From NCBI GenBank assembly GCA_021782205.1, contig JAJXVH010000001.1, positions 1-64,000 on the forward strand: 64,000 nt of DNA. The letters are read 5' to 3'. The DNA comes from a bacterium. GTDB lineage: Bacteria > Elusimicrobiota > Elusimicrobia > UBA1565 > UBA9628. Made by a program: the position numbers and the translations under genes. The notes below the pieces were generated by a model. That model saw only the letters and a list, made by a program, of their open reading frames with translations. It did not search any database and was not told where the DNA came from. This document shows, piece after piece, positions 8,566 through 21,435 of this stretch (positions are counted from its first letter, which is position 1; every line of letters starts with the position of its first letter).

Positions 8566-9090
8566 TCAGCGCCTGGTCTTGCGAACCGGCTGGACAACGG
8601 CGAACGTTTCGTCATCGCGGCGATAGACGACGTGAATATTGTCCGAGTCACGGTCCAAGAACGCCAGGAAACGGCCGCCGGCCGCATCCAAATCCTCGAT
8701 GGCGCGCTCCGGAGAGATCGGCTCGACGGGCTGACGCACGACGGCGAAAGTCGTCGTCGCCGGCGGCACGGCCTCCGACATGGTCTCGGAGGTCTTCGCC
8801 TTGTGCCGGGTTTTGACGCGCTCCTTGTGCTTCTTGAGCTGCGCGTCGACCTTGTCCGACGCCAGGTCGATGGCCGAGTACAGATCGGCCGCGGTCGCCA
8901 GCGCGCGGAACGTTTGCCCGGGAGCGTGGACGATCATTTCCGCCTTGTGCAGGCGCTTCTCCACAAATAGGAAGGCCTGGCCCCACACTATGTGGTCGAA
9001 ATATTTTTGCGCCTTGCCCATTTTCTGCTGGACGTACTCGCGCAGGGCTGGCGTGACTTTAAGCTGCTTGGCGGTGAGCTGGATTTCCAT
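8566..9090 (-). CDS. hpf: long-form ribosome hibernation promoting factor (HPF/RaiA)
   Basis: Binds the 30S decoding region and dimerises ribosomes in stationary phase. 174 residues. Residues 1-105 form the RaiA fold (KQLKVTPALREYVQQKMGKA and the AEMIVHAPG strand). A linker leads to the C-terminal dimerisation domain of the long form (about 120-174: FAVVRQPVEPISPERAIEDL). First gene of the leftward PTS operon, with its own near-consensus promoter immediately upstream. Confidence 0.93.
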   Translation of the reverse strand: MEIQLTAKQLKVTPALREYVQQKMGKAQKYFDHIVWGQAFLFVEKRLHKAEMIVHAPGQTFRALATAADLYSAIDLASDKVDAQLKKHKERVKTRHKAKTSETMSEAVPPATTTFAVVRQPVEPISPERAIEDLDAAGGRFLAFLDRDSDNIHVVYRRDDETFAVVQPVRKTRR

Positions 9091-9098
9091 AGGATCAG

Positions 9099-9127
9099 AT
9101 TCTAGCGCTTGCCGCCCATCCTGTCAA
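9099..9127 (-). promoter_or_regulatory. sigma-70 promoter of the raiA-hprK-PTS-lepA operon
   Basis: On the minus strand TTGACA (9127-9122) is separated by 17 bp from TAGAAT (9104-9099). The -10 ends only 8 nt before the raiA ATG, so the leader would be one or two bases or absent. It is one of the best promoter matches in the window and lies at the divergence point with dnaA. Confidence 0.7.
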
Positions 9128-9148
9128 CGCGGTTTCTTGGCCTTGGCG

Positions 9149-9177
9149 TTGACTCGTCGAGAGAAATTCGGTAGTAT
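9149..9177 (+). promoter_or_regulatory. candidate dnaA promoter
   Basis: TTGACT (9149-9154), 17-bp spacer, TAGTAT (9172-9177) on the plus strand. Transcription would begin near 9184, giving a leader of about 140 nt that contains the AT-rich stretch and the DnaA boxes before dnaA, so DnaA could repress its own gene. Confidence 0.5.
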
Positions 9178-9240
9178 GAACTCCGCGCGGCGCGGATGCT
9201 GTTCCGGCGAAATCGGCGGCATGGTATATCGTGGTTTAGC

Positions 9241-9323
9241 TGAATTTTTATATTCAACAATAATATAATAAAAATAATGATTTTTCCTGTGGATAAAAAC
9301 TTATCCACGTTTGTGGAAATCTT
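9241..9323. other. oriC: putative replication origin core: AT-rich unwinding stretch plus DnaA boxes
   Basis: Bases 9241-9285 contain only four G/C in 45 positions in an otherwise GC-rich chromosome. They are followed at once by a perfect reverse DnaA box (TGTGGATAA, 9288-9296) and a forward box with one mismatch (TTATCCACG, 9301-9309), then by a partial TTTGTGGAA. Gene direction flips here: everything to the left runs leftward and the dnaA block runs rightward. A second box cluster follows dnaA. Strand-specific GC skew was not computed. Confidence 0.72.
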
Positions 9324-10673
9324 GTGAACAACACGAGCGCCGCGGAGCTTTGGAGGCAGGCCGTGGATCGCTTGCGCCCGGAGGTGGGCGATGAAAACGC
9401 CGACCTCTGGCTCAAGCCCATTGAGGCCATCGCGTTGGACGGCGGGGTCTTGACGCTAAAAGTGCCCAATAAATTTTTTTCCGAGGGAATCAAGGAACGA
9501 TACCAGAAACGATTGGTGGCAACTTTTCGCGACCTGTCTGGCGTAGAGATCGGTCTCGATTTTCGCGTCGAAAAGGACCTCACGCGCATGCTACCCTCCT
9601 CGGACCCCGTGCCGGAGGCCTCGCCGCAATCCGACTTCGCCCTCTCCGACCTGAACCCGCGCTACACCTTTGAGAATTTCGTCATCGGAGAATCAAACCG
9701 CCTGGCGCGCGCGACGGCCGAGTCGATCGCAAAATCTCCGGGAACTCAATACAACCCATATGTGATCTACGGGGGCGTCGGCCTGGGCAAAACCCATCTG
9801 ATGCACGCCATCGGCAACGCGATGCGGCGCCAGCATCCGAAAGCGCGCGTGCTCTACACCACCAGCGAGCAGTTCGTCAACGAATACATCTCCGCCGTGC
9901 AGAACAACGGCCTGGACGCCTTCCGCGCGAAATACCGCTCCCTCGATTGCCTGCTCATCGACGACATCCAGTTCCTGATCGCCAAGGAACGGTCCGAACA
10001 GGAATTTTTTCACACCTTCAACTCTCTGTTCGACTCACGCAAGCAGATCATCGTCAGCTCGGACCGCTCGCCCAAGGAGATGACCCCCCTGGAGCAGCGC
10101 CTGATTTCCCGGCTGGAATGGGGCTTCATCGCGGACATCAAGCCGCCGGATTTGGAAACGCGCATCGCGATTCTGCGTAAGAAGGGTGAATTGGAGCAGT
10201 TTTCCGTGCCCGACGACGTGATCCTTTTCGTGGCCTCCTCCGTGAAGACCAACGTACGGTCCTTGGAAGGCTCGCTGATCCGCTTGAAGGCATTTCAATC
10301 CATGACCGGCGCGCCTCTATCCGTCGACGAGGCGCGCGACATTCTGAAGGACACGATTGTCTACGACGACTCCAACCCGGTTCGGGCCGAGACCATCCTG
10401 CGCATCGTCGCGCAGAAATATTCGGTGGACGTCAAGGATCTTAAGGGACATCAGCGCACCGCCTCCATCACCTTGCCGCGCCAGGTGGCGATGTATCTTT
10501 CCTGCGTGATGACCGAACTTTCCTCCACGGACATCGGACGCGCATTCGGCGGCAAGGATCACTCGACGGTGCTGCATGCGCGCAAGAAAATAGAGAAGAA
10601 GGTCGAGGAAGATCCTTTCTTTCTTGAACTGATGAATAAATTACAGTCCGACATCAAGGCGGCGGAACGATGA
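9324..10673 (+). CDS. dnaA: chromosomal replication initiator protein DnaA
   Basis: AAA+ initiator that binds DnaA boxes and opens oriC. 449 residues from a GTG. Domain I (1-80) is followed by a short linker. The AAA+ domain has Walker A GGVGLGKTH (about 152-160) and Walker B LLIDDIQFL. The DNA-binding domain IV carries RQVAMYLS and the signature FGGKDHSTVLHA near the C-terminus. It sits directly after the putative origin, as in many bacteria. Confidence 0.98.
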   Translation: MNNTSAAELWRQAVDRLRPEVGDENADLWLKPIEAIALDGGVLTLKVPNKFFSEGIKERYQKRLVATFRDLSGVEIGLDFRVEKDLTRMLPSSDPVPEASPQSDFALSDLNPRYTFENFVIGESNRLARATAESIAKSPGTQYNPYVIYGGVGLGKTHLMHAIGNAMRRQHPKARVLYTTSEQFVNEYISAVQNNGLDAFRAKYRSLDCLLIDDIQFLIAKERSEQEFFHTFNSLFDSRKQIIVSSDRSPKEMTPLEQRLISRLEWGFIADIKPPDLETRIAILRKKGELEQFSVPDDVILFVASSVKTNVRSLEGSLIRLKAFQSMTGAPLSVDEARDILKDTIVYDDSNPVRAETILRIVAQKYSVDVKDLKGHQRTASITLPRQVAMYLSCVMTELSSTDIGRAFGGKDHSTVLHARKKIEKKVEEDPFFLELMNKLQSDIKAAER

Positions 10674-10686
10674 ATTGTGGACTGGC

Positions 10687-10762
10687 TGCGGATAACGGCG
10701 TTCGGCCGTGGACAACGCGCGCGCCTGTGGACGGCGTGGATAAATACGTCGACTTATCCACC
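10687..10762. other. second DnaA-box cluster between dnaA and dnaN
   Basis: The 167-bp gap contains reverse boxes TGCGGATAA (10687-10695) and CGTGGATAA (10735-10743) and a forward box TTATCCACC (10754-10762), each one mismatch from TTATCCACA or its complement. Partial TGTGGAC motifs occur at 10675 and 10726. The gap lacks a long AT-rich stretch, so it may be an accessory part of the origin or a dnaN regulatory region. Confidence 0.55.
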
Positions 10763-10840
10763 GCCGTGTCAGAAGAATACTCCTGCGCGTTGCGCGCTGT
10801 CCCCGCCGTCCCCCGGACGATGAAGAAGAGGACGGACTGA

Positions 10841-11956
10841 ATGAAAATAACCATCAGCAAGGAAGAATTGACGCAAGGAGTCCAGACGATCCAGTCCGCG
10901 CTGAGTTCGCGGACCACTTTGCCCATTCTTTTGAATTTCCTGCTTGAAACGGAGAACCGTCGGGTCAAGGTTGTTTCCACCGACCTAGAGATGGGCGTCA
11001 AGCACTACCTGAAGGCCGAGATTGAAAGCGACGGGGCGATCACGATTCCCGCAAAAAAATTTTCCGACATCCTGCACAGCCTTCCGGACGCGGAGGAGGT
11101 GGAACTGTCGGTGGATGCCGGCGGCAAAATATCCTTAAAGTGCGGGCGTTCTCGTTTCGGTATGGTCGGCGCGCCGAAGTCCGAGTACCCGGTGCTGCCG
11201 GATTTTAATAAAGCCAGTGCTTTTGAACTCCCCGCTTCTCAGATCGGCGAAATGGTGCGTCGGACGATTTTCGCCTCCTCGTCCGATGAGACGCGCCACG
11301 TCTTGAATGGAGTCTTCTGGTCGGCGAAGGCGGGAACGTTAGAGATGGTGGCCACCGACGGCCGTCGTCTGGCGGCCTGCGCAAAAACGATCCCGGCCAA
11401 GGACAAGGACTTCTCGGTGATCGTACCGACGAAAGTGTTATCTGAATTTTTGCGCCTCTTGTCTGTTTTGGACATTAAGGATGGCGACGCCGAGAAGATG
11501 CTGGTGGCCGTGACCGAAAACCAGATCACGTTTCAGTTGAAGGGAACCACGTTGCTGTCTCGCCTGGTCGGCGGCGCTTTTCCCAACTATGAGCAGGTCA
11601 TCCCGACCAAGCGCGAGGTCGTCTTCATCGCGCCGACCAAGGACCTTTTGGCGGTGACCAAACGCGCGGCGTTGTGCGCGGTGGACCGCGGCGGTTCGGT
11701 GAAGTATGCTCTGGGCAAGGGTGTTCTGCACGTGTCTTCCTCCAGCCAGAACAATGAGTTCGCTGAGGACCTAGCCGTCGAATACACGGGTGCCGATTTT
11801 GCCGTGGCTTTTAACCCGGAATTCGTGGTGGACGCGCTCAAGCACGTGGACTCGGATAAGACGTCCGTGGCCATGACGTCGGCCGTCAATCCGGCGCTGT
11901 TTGAGCCGGCTGGGGGCGGGGATTACCGCTTCGTCGTCATGCCGATGAGGCTGTGA
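10841..11956 (+). CDS. dnaN: DNA polymerase III beta sliding clamp
   Basis: Ring-shaped processivity clamp of the replicase. 371 residues with three repeated clamp domains. It begins MKITISKEELTQGVQTIQSA and ends YRFVVMPMRL, the conserved C-terminal VMPM-L. An AAGAGGA-type ribosome site precedes the ATG. The stop overlaps the next start as GTGA. Confidence 0.97.
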   Translation: MKITISKEELTQGVQTIQSALSSRTTLPILLNFLLETENRRVKVVSTDLEMGVKHYLKAEIESDGAITIPAKKFSDILHSLPDAEEVELSVDAGGKISLKCGRSRFGMVGAPKSEYPVLPDFNKASAFELPASQIGEMVRRTIFASSSDETRHVLNGVFWSAKAGTLEMVATDGRRLAACAKTIPAKDKDFSVIVPTKVLSEFLRLLSVLDIKDGDAEKMLVAVTENQITFQLKGTTLLSRLVGGAFPNYEQVIPTKREVVFIAPTKDLLAVTKRAALCAVDRGGSVKYALGKGVLHVSSSSQNNEFAEDLAVEYTGADFAVAFNPEFVVDALKHVDSDKTSVAMTSAVNPALFEPAGGGDYRFVVMPMRL

Positions 11957-12252
11957 GCGGGGCAAAAGACGGTCGCGTTTCGTCCGCGGCGGACCTGGTC
12001 CGAAGTTTTTCGTATCGTTCGGGAATAGTCAACGACCGTTTGGCGCTGTTGAGCGCGGTCTGGGATAAGGAGTGCGGCGCCTTCGCCAAGCATTGGGCGT
12101 TGGTCGGCGTGAAGAAGAGCGTTTTGTACGTGAAGCCGAAAAGTGCCGCCGCCGCGCAGGAGTTGCATATGCGTTCGGAGGGACTTGTGAAGTCCCTTAA
12201 TAAGTATTTCGTCCGGCCGTGGATCGTCGCGGTGAGAACGACGTACCGCTGA
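11953..12252 (+). CDS. dciA: DciA/DUF721 family protein (probable replicative helicase loader)
   Basis: 99 residues from a GTG overlapping the dnaN stop. The pattern LLSAVWDKECGAFAKHW followed by basic and hydrophobic strands (VLYVKPKSAAAAQEL) matches the KH-like DUF721 domain. DciA is the ancestral helicase operator of bacteria lacking DnaC/DnaI and is commonly encoded in the dnaN-gyrB interval. The assignment rests on this weak motif plus strong gene context. Confidence 0.75.
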   Translation: MSGAKDGRVSSAADLVRSFSYRSGIVNDRLALLSAVWDKECGAFAKHWALVGVKKSVLYVKPKSAAAAQELHMRSEGLVKSLNKYFVRPWIVAVRTTYR

Positions 12253-14823
<2,571 letters not shown>

Positions 14824-14844
14824 TTTCCGGAGAGAGAAAAGACC

Positions 14845-17358
<2,514 letters not shown>

Positions 17359-17370
17359 GGACTCGGTGTG

Positions 17371-17886
17371 ATGCGCGTTAGGGTTGTTGTTCTTTCCGCG
17401 GCGCTGGCCGCGGCCGCCGGACGGGCGTCGGCGCAGTTGGCGCTCGATGGTATTCGCTGGCAGGCGGGGCGGGTGGAGCATGGCCGTGTGGCGGCGTGGC
17501 AGGACGTCAAAGTGGTTGCAGAGGCGCCGCCGAAGCTGAACGACCGGCTGCGCGTGCACCTGTTCTTAAAGAACCGCGGAGCGCACGCCGTGGAGGGCGT
17601 TCTCATCCGTTTCAGCATGACGGCGCGCGTGCTTCCCGGCGGCGCGGCCGCGGCGGGGACGTGGGCGATTCCCTTCGCGGTCGATGAGAAGCGCGTTCCG
17701 TTCGTCGCTCCCGGTAAGACCGTGGAAGTCGTGCTCGACTCCAGTCCCGCGCTCGATCTTTACCTGCGCCGCCTGGCGCGCGCGGGCTGGTGGCCGGACC
17801 GCTTGAAGATGCAGGTGATGCTGGAGCCTCATGCGGGATCCGCGTCTCTTCAAACGGCGGAAGACGTGGTGGAGTTTTCAAGATGA
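17371..17886 (+). CDS. secreted protein of unknown function
   Basis: 171 residues from the ATG at 17371 (a GTG lies one codon upstream). Residues 1-22 form a signal peptide (VVVLSAALAAAAGRASAQ). The mature part is beta-rich and has no recognised catalytic motif; the strand pattern RLRVHLFLKNRGAHAVEGVLIRF resembles an immunoglobulin-like or FxLYD-type extracellular domain, which is only an impression. It is co-transcribed with serS (ATGA overlap). Confidence 0.7.
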   Translation: MRVRVVVLSAALAAAAGRASAQLALDGIRWQAGRVEHGRVAAWQDVKVVAEAPPKLNDRLRVHLFLKNRGAHAVEGVLIRFSMTARVLPGGAAAAGTWAIPFAVDEKRVPFVAPGKTVEVVLDSSPALDLYLRRLARAGWWPDRLKMQVMLEPHAGSASLQTAEDVVEFSR

Positions 17887-19184
17887 ACGATCTTGCGGTC
17901 CTGCGCAAGGACCCTGCCGCCGCCCGCCGGTCGCTGGCTTCTCGACACCCGCGTTGGGCGGATGCGTTTGATCAACTGATTTTGATCGACGAGGAACACC
18001 GATCGGCGCTGAAAATCGTCGAGGATATGCGCGCCCGCCGCAACGCGGCATCCCAGGAGATCGGCAAGGCGAAGGCGACCAAGGACGAGACGAAGGCGGC
18101 GGAGTTGATGGCGCAGGTGGGCGAACTGAAGTCGGCGATGGCCGAGAAAGAAACCCGCCTGGCCGTCGTTGAGGGCAAGCTGCGCGCCGCGGCGCTGGAA
18201 CTGCCCAACGCGCCGCACGAGAGCGTTCCCGTCGGCAAGGACGAGAGTGAGAATCCCGAAGTGCGTCGTGCGTTGACGCCGCGCGCGTTCGAGTTCAAGC
18301 CCCTTGACCATCAGGCCGTCGGCGAGAAGTTGGGCATTCTTGATTTCGCGGCCGCGGCCAAGTTGTCCGGGTCGCGTTTCGCGCTGTGGAAGGGTTCCGG
18401 CGCGAAGCTCCTGCGCGCGCTGGGCAACTTCCTGCTCGACCGCCACGAGAAAAATGGCTATCTGGAAGTTCATCCGCCCTACCTGGTTCGCCCCGAGGTC
18501 ATGGAAGGAACCGGCCAGCTTCCGAAGTTTGAAGCCGACATGTATAAGACGGTGAACACCGAAGGTGAGAAGACCACGACGCTGTATCTGATCTCCACGT
18601 CGGAGATCTCCCTGACGAACATGGTGCGCGAGGAGATTTTGCCCGTCGCGCGCCTGCCGCTGAAGCTGACGGCGTTCACGCCGTGCTTCCGCCAGGAGGC
18701 CGGCTCCTACGGCAAGGACGTGCGCGGCGTCATCCGCAATCATCAGTTCGACAAGGTGGAGCTGGTGTGGATCACGAAGCCGGAGGATTCTCTGCCGGCG
18801 CTTGAGCAGTTGACGCGCGACGCGGAGGCCGTCCTCGCGGAGTTGGAGCTTCCGTACCGGACGATACAGCTCTGCACCGGAGACATGGGTTTTTCCTCGC
18901 GCAAGACCTACGACATCGAGGTCTGGCTGCCGTCGGAGGGCCGCTACCGCGAGATTTCCTCCTGCTCGGATTGCTCGGATTTCCAGGCGCGGCGCATGTC
19001 CGCGCGCTTTCGCCGCGACGCGAAGGCCGCGCCGGAATTCGTGCACACCCTCAACGGTTCGGGCGTGGCCGTGGGGCGGTTGGCCGCGGCGGTCCTGGAG
19101 AATTTTCAGCAAGCCGACGGCTCCGTCCTCCTGCCGCGGGCGCTGGCGCCTTTTTTCGGCGCCGAAAGGATCGCGGTTTCCTGA
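17883..19184 (+). CDS. serS: seryl-tRNA synthetase
   Basis: Class II synthetase charging tRNA-Ser. 433 residues from the ATG at 17883. The N-terminal coiled-coil arm (about 30-100, rich in Lys/Glu/Ala) precedes the catalytic core with TSEISLTNM, motif 2 FRQEAGSYGKDVRGVIRNHQ and motif 3 NGSGVAVGRLAAAVLEN. A longer in-frame start at 17790 falls inside the preceding gene and is rejected. Confidence 0.97.
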   Translation: MNDLAVLRKDPAAARRSLASRHPRWADAFDQLILIDEEHRSALKIVEDMRARRNAASQEIGKAKATKDETKAAELMAQVGELKSAMAEKETRLAVVEGKLRAAALELPNAPHESVPVGKDESENPEVRRALTPRAFEFKPLDHQAVGEKLGILDFAAAAKLSGSRFALWKGSGAKLLRALGNFLLDRHEKNGYLEVHPPYLVRPEVMEGTGQLPKFEADMYKTVNTEGEKTTTLYLISTSEISLTNMVREEILPVARLPLKLTAFTPCFRQEAGSYGKDVRGVIRNHQFDKVELVWITKPEDSLPALEQLTRDAEAVLAELELPYRTIQLCTGDMGFSSRKTYDIEVWLPSEGRYREISSCSDCSDFQARRMSARFRRDAKAAPEFVHTLNGSGVAVGRLAAAVLENFQQADGSVLLPRALAPFFGAERIAVS

Positions 19185-19185
19185 T

Positions 19186-19629
19186 ATGGCGCGAGGCCTC
19201 CCCCATCTGCGCAAGGTCGTCGCGCGCCTGGTGTCGCCGCGCGGATGTCCTTGGGACAAGGCCCAGACGCACAAGACGCTGATCCCCTACCTGCGCGAGG
19301 AAGCCAAGGAACTGGAGGAAGCGCTGGCGGGCGGGCGCTGGCACGAGATCGAGGACGAACTGGGAGACATTCTCTTCCACGTTTTTCTACACGCGAAGCT
19401 GGCGCAGAAAGACGGCCATTTCTCCCTGGATGACGTCGCCGAGAGCCAGGCGGTGAAGCTGGAACGCAGGCACCCGCACGTGTTCAAGGGCGACCGCACG
19501 TTCTCCTCGCCCGAGGAAGTTCTGGCGCACTGGAAGACGATCAAGGCCGCGGAGCGCGCCCAGCGCGCGCGCGACGTGGCCGCGCGGTCGCGAGCCGGGA
19601 AGGCGCGGCTCGCGCGCAAGGCGGGATAG
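19186..19629 (+). CDS. mazG: MazG-type nucleoside triphosphate pyrophosphohydrolase
   Basis: All-alpha NTP pyrophosphatase that hydrolyses NTPs to NMP and PPi. 147 residues, one MazG domain rather than the tandem pair of E. coli. Metal-binding motifs are LREEAKELEEAL (36-47) and EIEDELGDILFHV (54-66). CPWDKAQTHKTL near the N-terminus is family-typical. The C-terminal 25 residues are Arg/Ala-rich and probably disordered. One base separates it from serS. Confidence 0.93.
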   Translation: MARGLPHLRKVVARLVSPRGCPWDKAQTHKTLIPYLREEAKELEEALAGGRWHEIEDELGDILFHVFLHAKLAQKDGHFSLDDVAESQAVKLERRHPHVFKGDRTFSSPEEVLAHWKTIKAAERAQRARDVAARSRAGKARLARKAG

Positions 19630-19632
19630 CGG

Positions 19633-20574
19633 ATGTTTTTTGAGGGCCCCGAGAAGAAAGTCGAGCTCTGCCTGGCGCCGGGACAGCCGTCCCTGCGTTC
19701 ACGCGGCGTCGACTACTGGAAAGAAATCGTCGCGAAATCGCGCGCGCAGATATTGTCCTCCGTTTCCAACGAGCACCTGGACGCGCACCTGCTCTCCGAG
19801 TCCAGCCTTTTTGTCGCCGACCAATGGCTGACGATGATCACCTGCGGGCGCACGGACCTGGTGGCCGCGGTTCTTCAGCTATGCGCGGATCTGGGTCCGG
19901 CCCAATTCCAGTACCTGATCTACGAGCGCAAGAACGCCCAGCATCAGGAGTACCAGCCGTCGAACTTCTTCGATGACGCGCGCCGCTTGTCCGAGTCCAT
20001 GCCCGGGAAATCCTTCCGCTTCGGCGACGGCGACGACCACCATGTGTTCTTGTTCCACCTCGACAAGCCCTACGCTCCCGCGGCCGACGACGTCACGCTT
20101 GAGATTTTGATGCACGGCATCGATCCCCAGGCGGCGCGCGTTTTCATGTCCGGCCCGCAGCGCAAGAAGGAGTTCATCCGCGAGAAATCCGGCGTCTGGA
20201 CCTTGCTTGGACCCGGCTTCCAGGTCGACGATCATCTTTTTGAACCGATGGGCTACTCGCTCAACGCCATCCGCGGCGCGCGCTACTACACGGTGCACGT
20301 GACTCCGCAGAAGATCGGCTCCTACGTCAGCTTCGAGACGAACTGCATCGAGGACGACGTCGACGAGACCATCTCGCGCGTGCTCGACGTGTTCAAGCCG
20401 CAGTCCTGCGACGTGGTTTTGTTTCAGCCCCAAGGCGCGCGGCGCAAGGTGCGCTGCCGCTACCCGATCAAGCGCGCGGTCCGTCAAAGCCTGGCCTGCG
20501 GCTACCGCGTGAGCTTCGATCATCATTTTAAGCCCGTCGAGGGCGCGGCCCCGGCCTTTGAGATCGTACTATGA
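19633..20574 (+). CDS. speD: S-adenosylmethionine decarboxylase proenzyme, eukaryotic-type
   Basis: Pyruvoyl enzyme that makes decarboxylated SAM for spermidine synthesis. 313 residues, near the about 330 of the eukaryotic class and more than twice the usual bacterial class 1 enzymes. Self-cleavage motif LLSESSLFV (53-61) places the new pyruvoyl at Ser57. Cys71 in TCGRTD keeps the human Ser68-to-Cys82 spacing of 14. Later FEPMGYSLNAI and YYTVHVTPQKIGSYVSFETN match the human PCGYSMNG and IHITPE...SYVSFETN regions, including the processing serine and histidine. It overlaps speE as ATGA. A eukaryotic-type SpeD in a bacterial chromosome is unusual. Confidence 0.93.
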   Translation: MFFEGPEKKVELCLAPGQPSLRSRGVDYWKEIVAKSRAQILSSVSNEHLDAHLLSESSLFVADQWLTMITCGRTDLVAAVLQLCADLGPAQFQYLIYERKNAQHQEYQPSNFFDDARRLSESMPGKSFRFGDGDDHHVFLFHLDKPYAPAADDVTLEILMHGIDPQAARVFMSGPQRKKEFIREKSGVWTLLGPGFQVDDHLFEPMGYSLNAIRGARYYTVHVTPQKIGSYVSFETNCIEDDVDETISRVLDVFKPQSCDVVLFQPQGARRKVRCRYPIKRAVRQSLACGYRVSFDHHFKPVEGAAPAFEIVL

Positions 20575-21422
20575 ACGCCAAGCCCCGCTGGATCGACGAG
20601 GAGTATCAGGGCATCGTCCGCACCGGCTTTCGCCTTAAAAAGCGCGTGTTCAAGGGCCGCAGCCCGTTCCAGGCCGTCGAGGTCGTGGAGACCGCCGGCC
20701 ACGGCAAGCTCCTGCTCATCGACGGCATGACCATGGTCTCCGAGCGCGACGAGTTCGTCTACCATGAGATGATCGCGCACGTGCCCCTGTTCCTTCATCC
20801 GCGGCCGCGCCGCGTGCTGGTGATCGGCGGCGGCGATGGGGGCAGCGTGCGCGAGGTCCTGCGGCATCGCTCGGTGGAACGCTGCGTGCTGGCTGAAATC
20901 GATCCACTGGTGGTGGAGGCCTCGCGCCGCTACCTGCCCAGCACCGCCGCCAAATTATCCGACAAGCGCTGCGCGGTGAAGATCGGCGACGGCGTGGCGT
21001 TCGTGCGCGAGACGGAGGAGCGCTTTGACGTGGTGATCGTGGACTCGACCGAGCCCTTCGGCCCGGCCAAGGAGCTGTTCGGCCCCGCGTTTTACAAGGA
21101 CGTGCGCCGCGTGCTGACCGAGGACGGCATCGTCGTCAGCCAGGCCGGCTCCCCCTTCTACGAGATCGCCACCATCAAAAACCTGGCGCGCCTGCTCAAG
21201 CCGGTGTTCCCGGTGGTCGACGCCTACCTGTTCACCAACCTGACCTATCCCGGCGGCCTGTGGACGTTCACCTACGCGTCCAAGGGCTTGCGGCCCGTGC
21301 GGGACTTCAAGCCCGCGCGCGTGCGCGCGGCGCGTCTGCCGCTGCGCTGGTACAACGCCGACGTACACGCGGGCGCGTTCGCCCTGCCGCAGTTCTTAAA
21401 AGACGCGCTCGGCCGCCGCTGA
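20571..21422 (+). CDS. speE: spermidine synthase
   Basis: Aminopropyltransferase making spermidine from putrescine and decarboxylated SAM. 283 residues. An N-terminal beta domain is followed by the SAM-binding motif VIGGGDGGSVREVLRH (about 84-99) and AEIDPLVVE. The substrate loop is DSTEPFGPAKELF, with Glu in place of the common Asp of DSTDP. Translation is coupled to speD, which supplies its co-substrate. The stop lies in a small hairpin shared with the convergent gene. Confidence 0.95.
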   Translation: MNAKPRWIDEEYQGIVRTGFRLKKRVFKGRSPFQAVEVVETAGHGKLLLIDGMTMVSERDEFVYHEMIAHVPLFLHPRPRRVLVIGGGDGGSVREVLRHRSVERCVLAEIDPLVVEASRRYLPSTAAKLSDKRCAVKIGDGVAFVRETEERFDVVIVDSTEPFGPAKELFGPAFYKDVRRVLTEDGIVVSQAGSPFYEIATIKNLARLLKPVFPVVDAYLFTNLTYPGGLWTFTYASKGLRPVRDFKPARVRAARLPLRWYNADVHAGAFALPQFLKDALGRR

Positions 21423-21435
21423 GCTTCGCGCTCAG
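21419..21435. terminator. small hairpin shared by the convergent stops of speE and the next gene
   Basis: CTGAGC (21419-21424) and GCTCAG (21430-21435) form a 6-bp stem with a 5-nt TTCGC loop. Both stop codons (plus strand TGA 21420-21422, minus strand TGA 21434-21432) lie inside it. There is no T-run on either side, so termination is uncertain. Confidence 0.3.
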
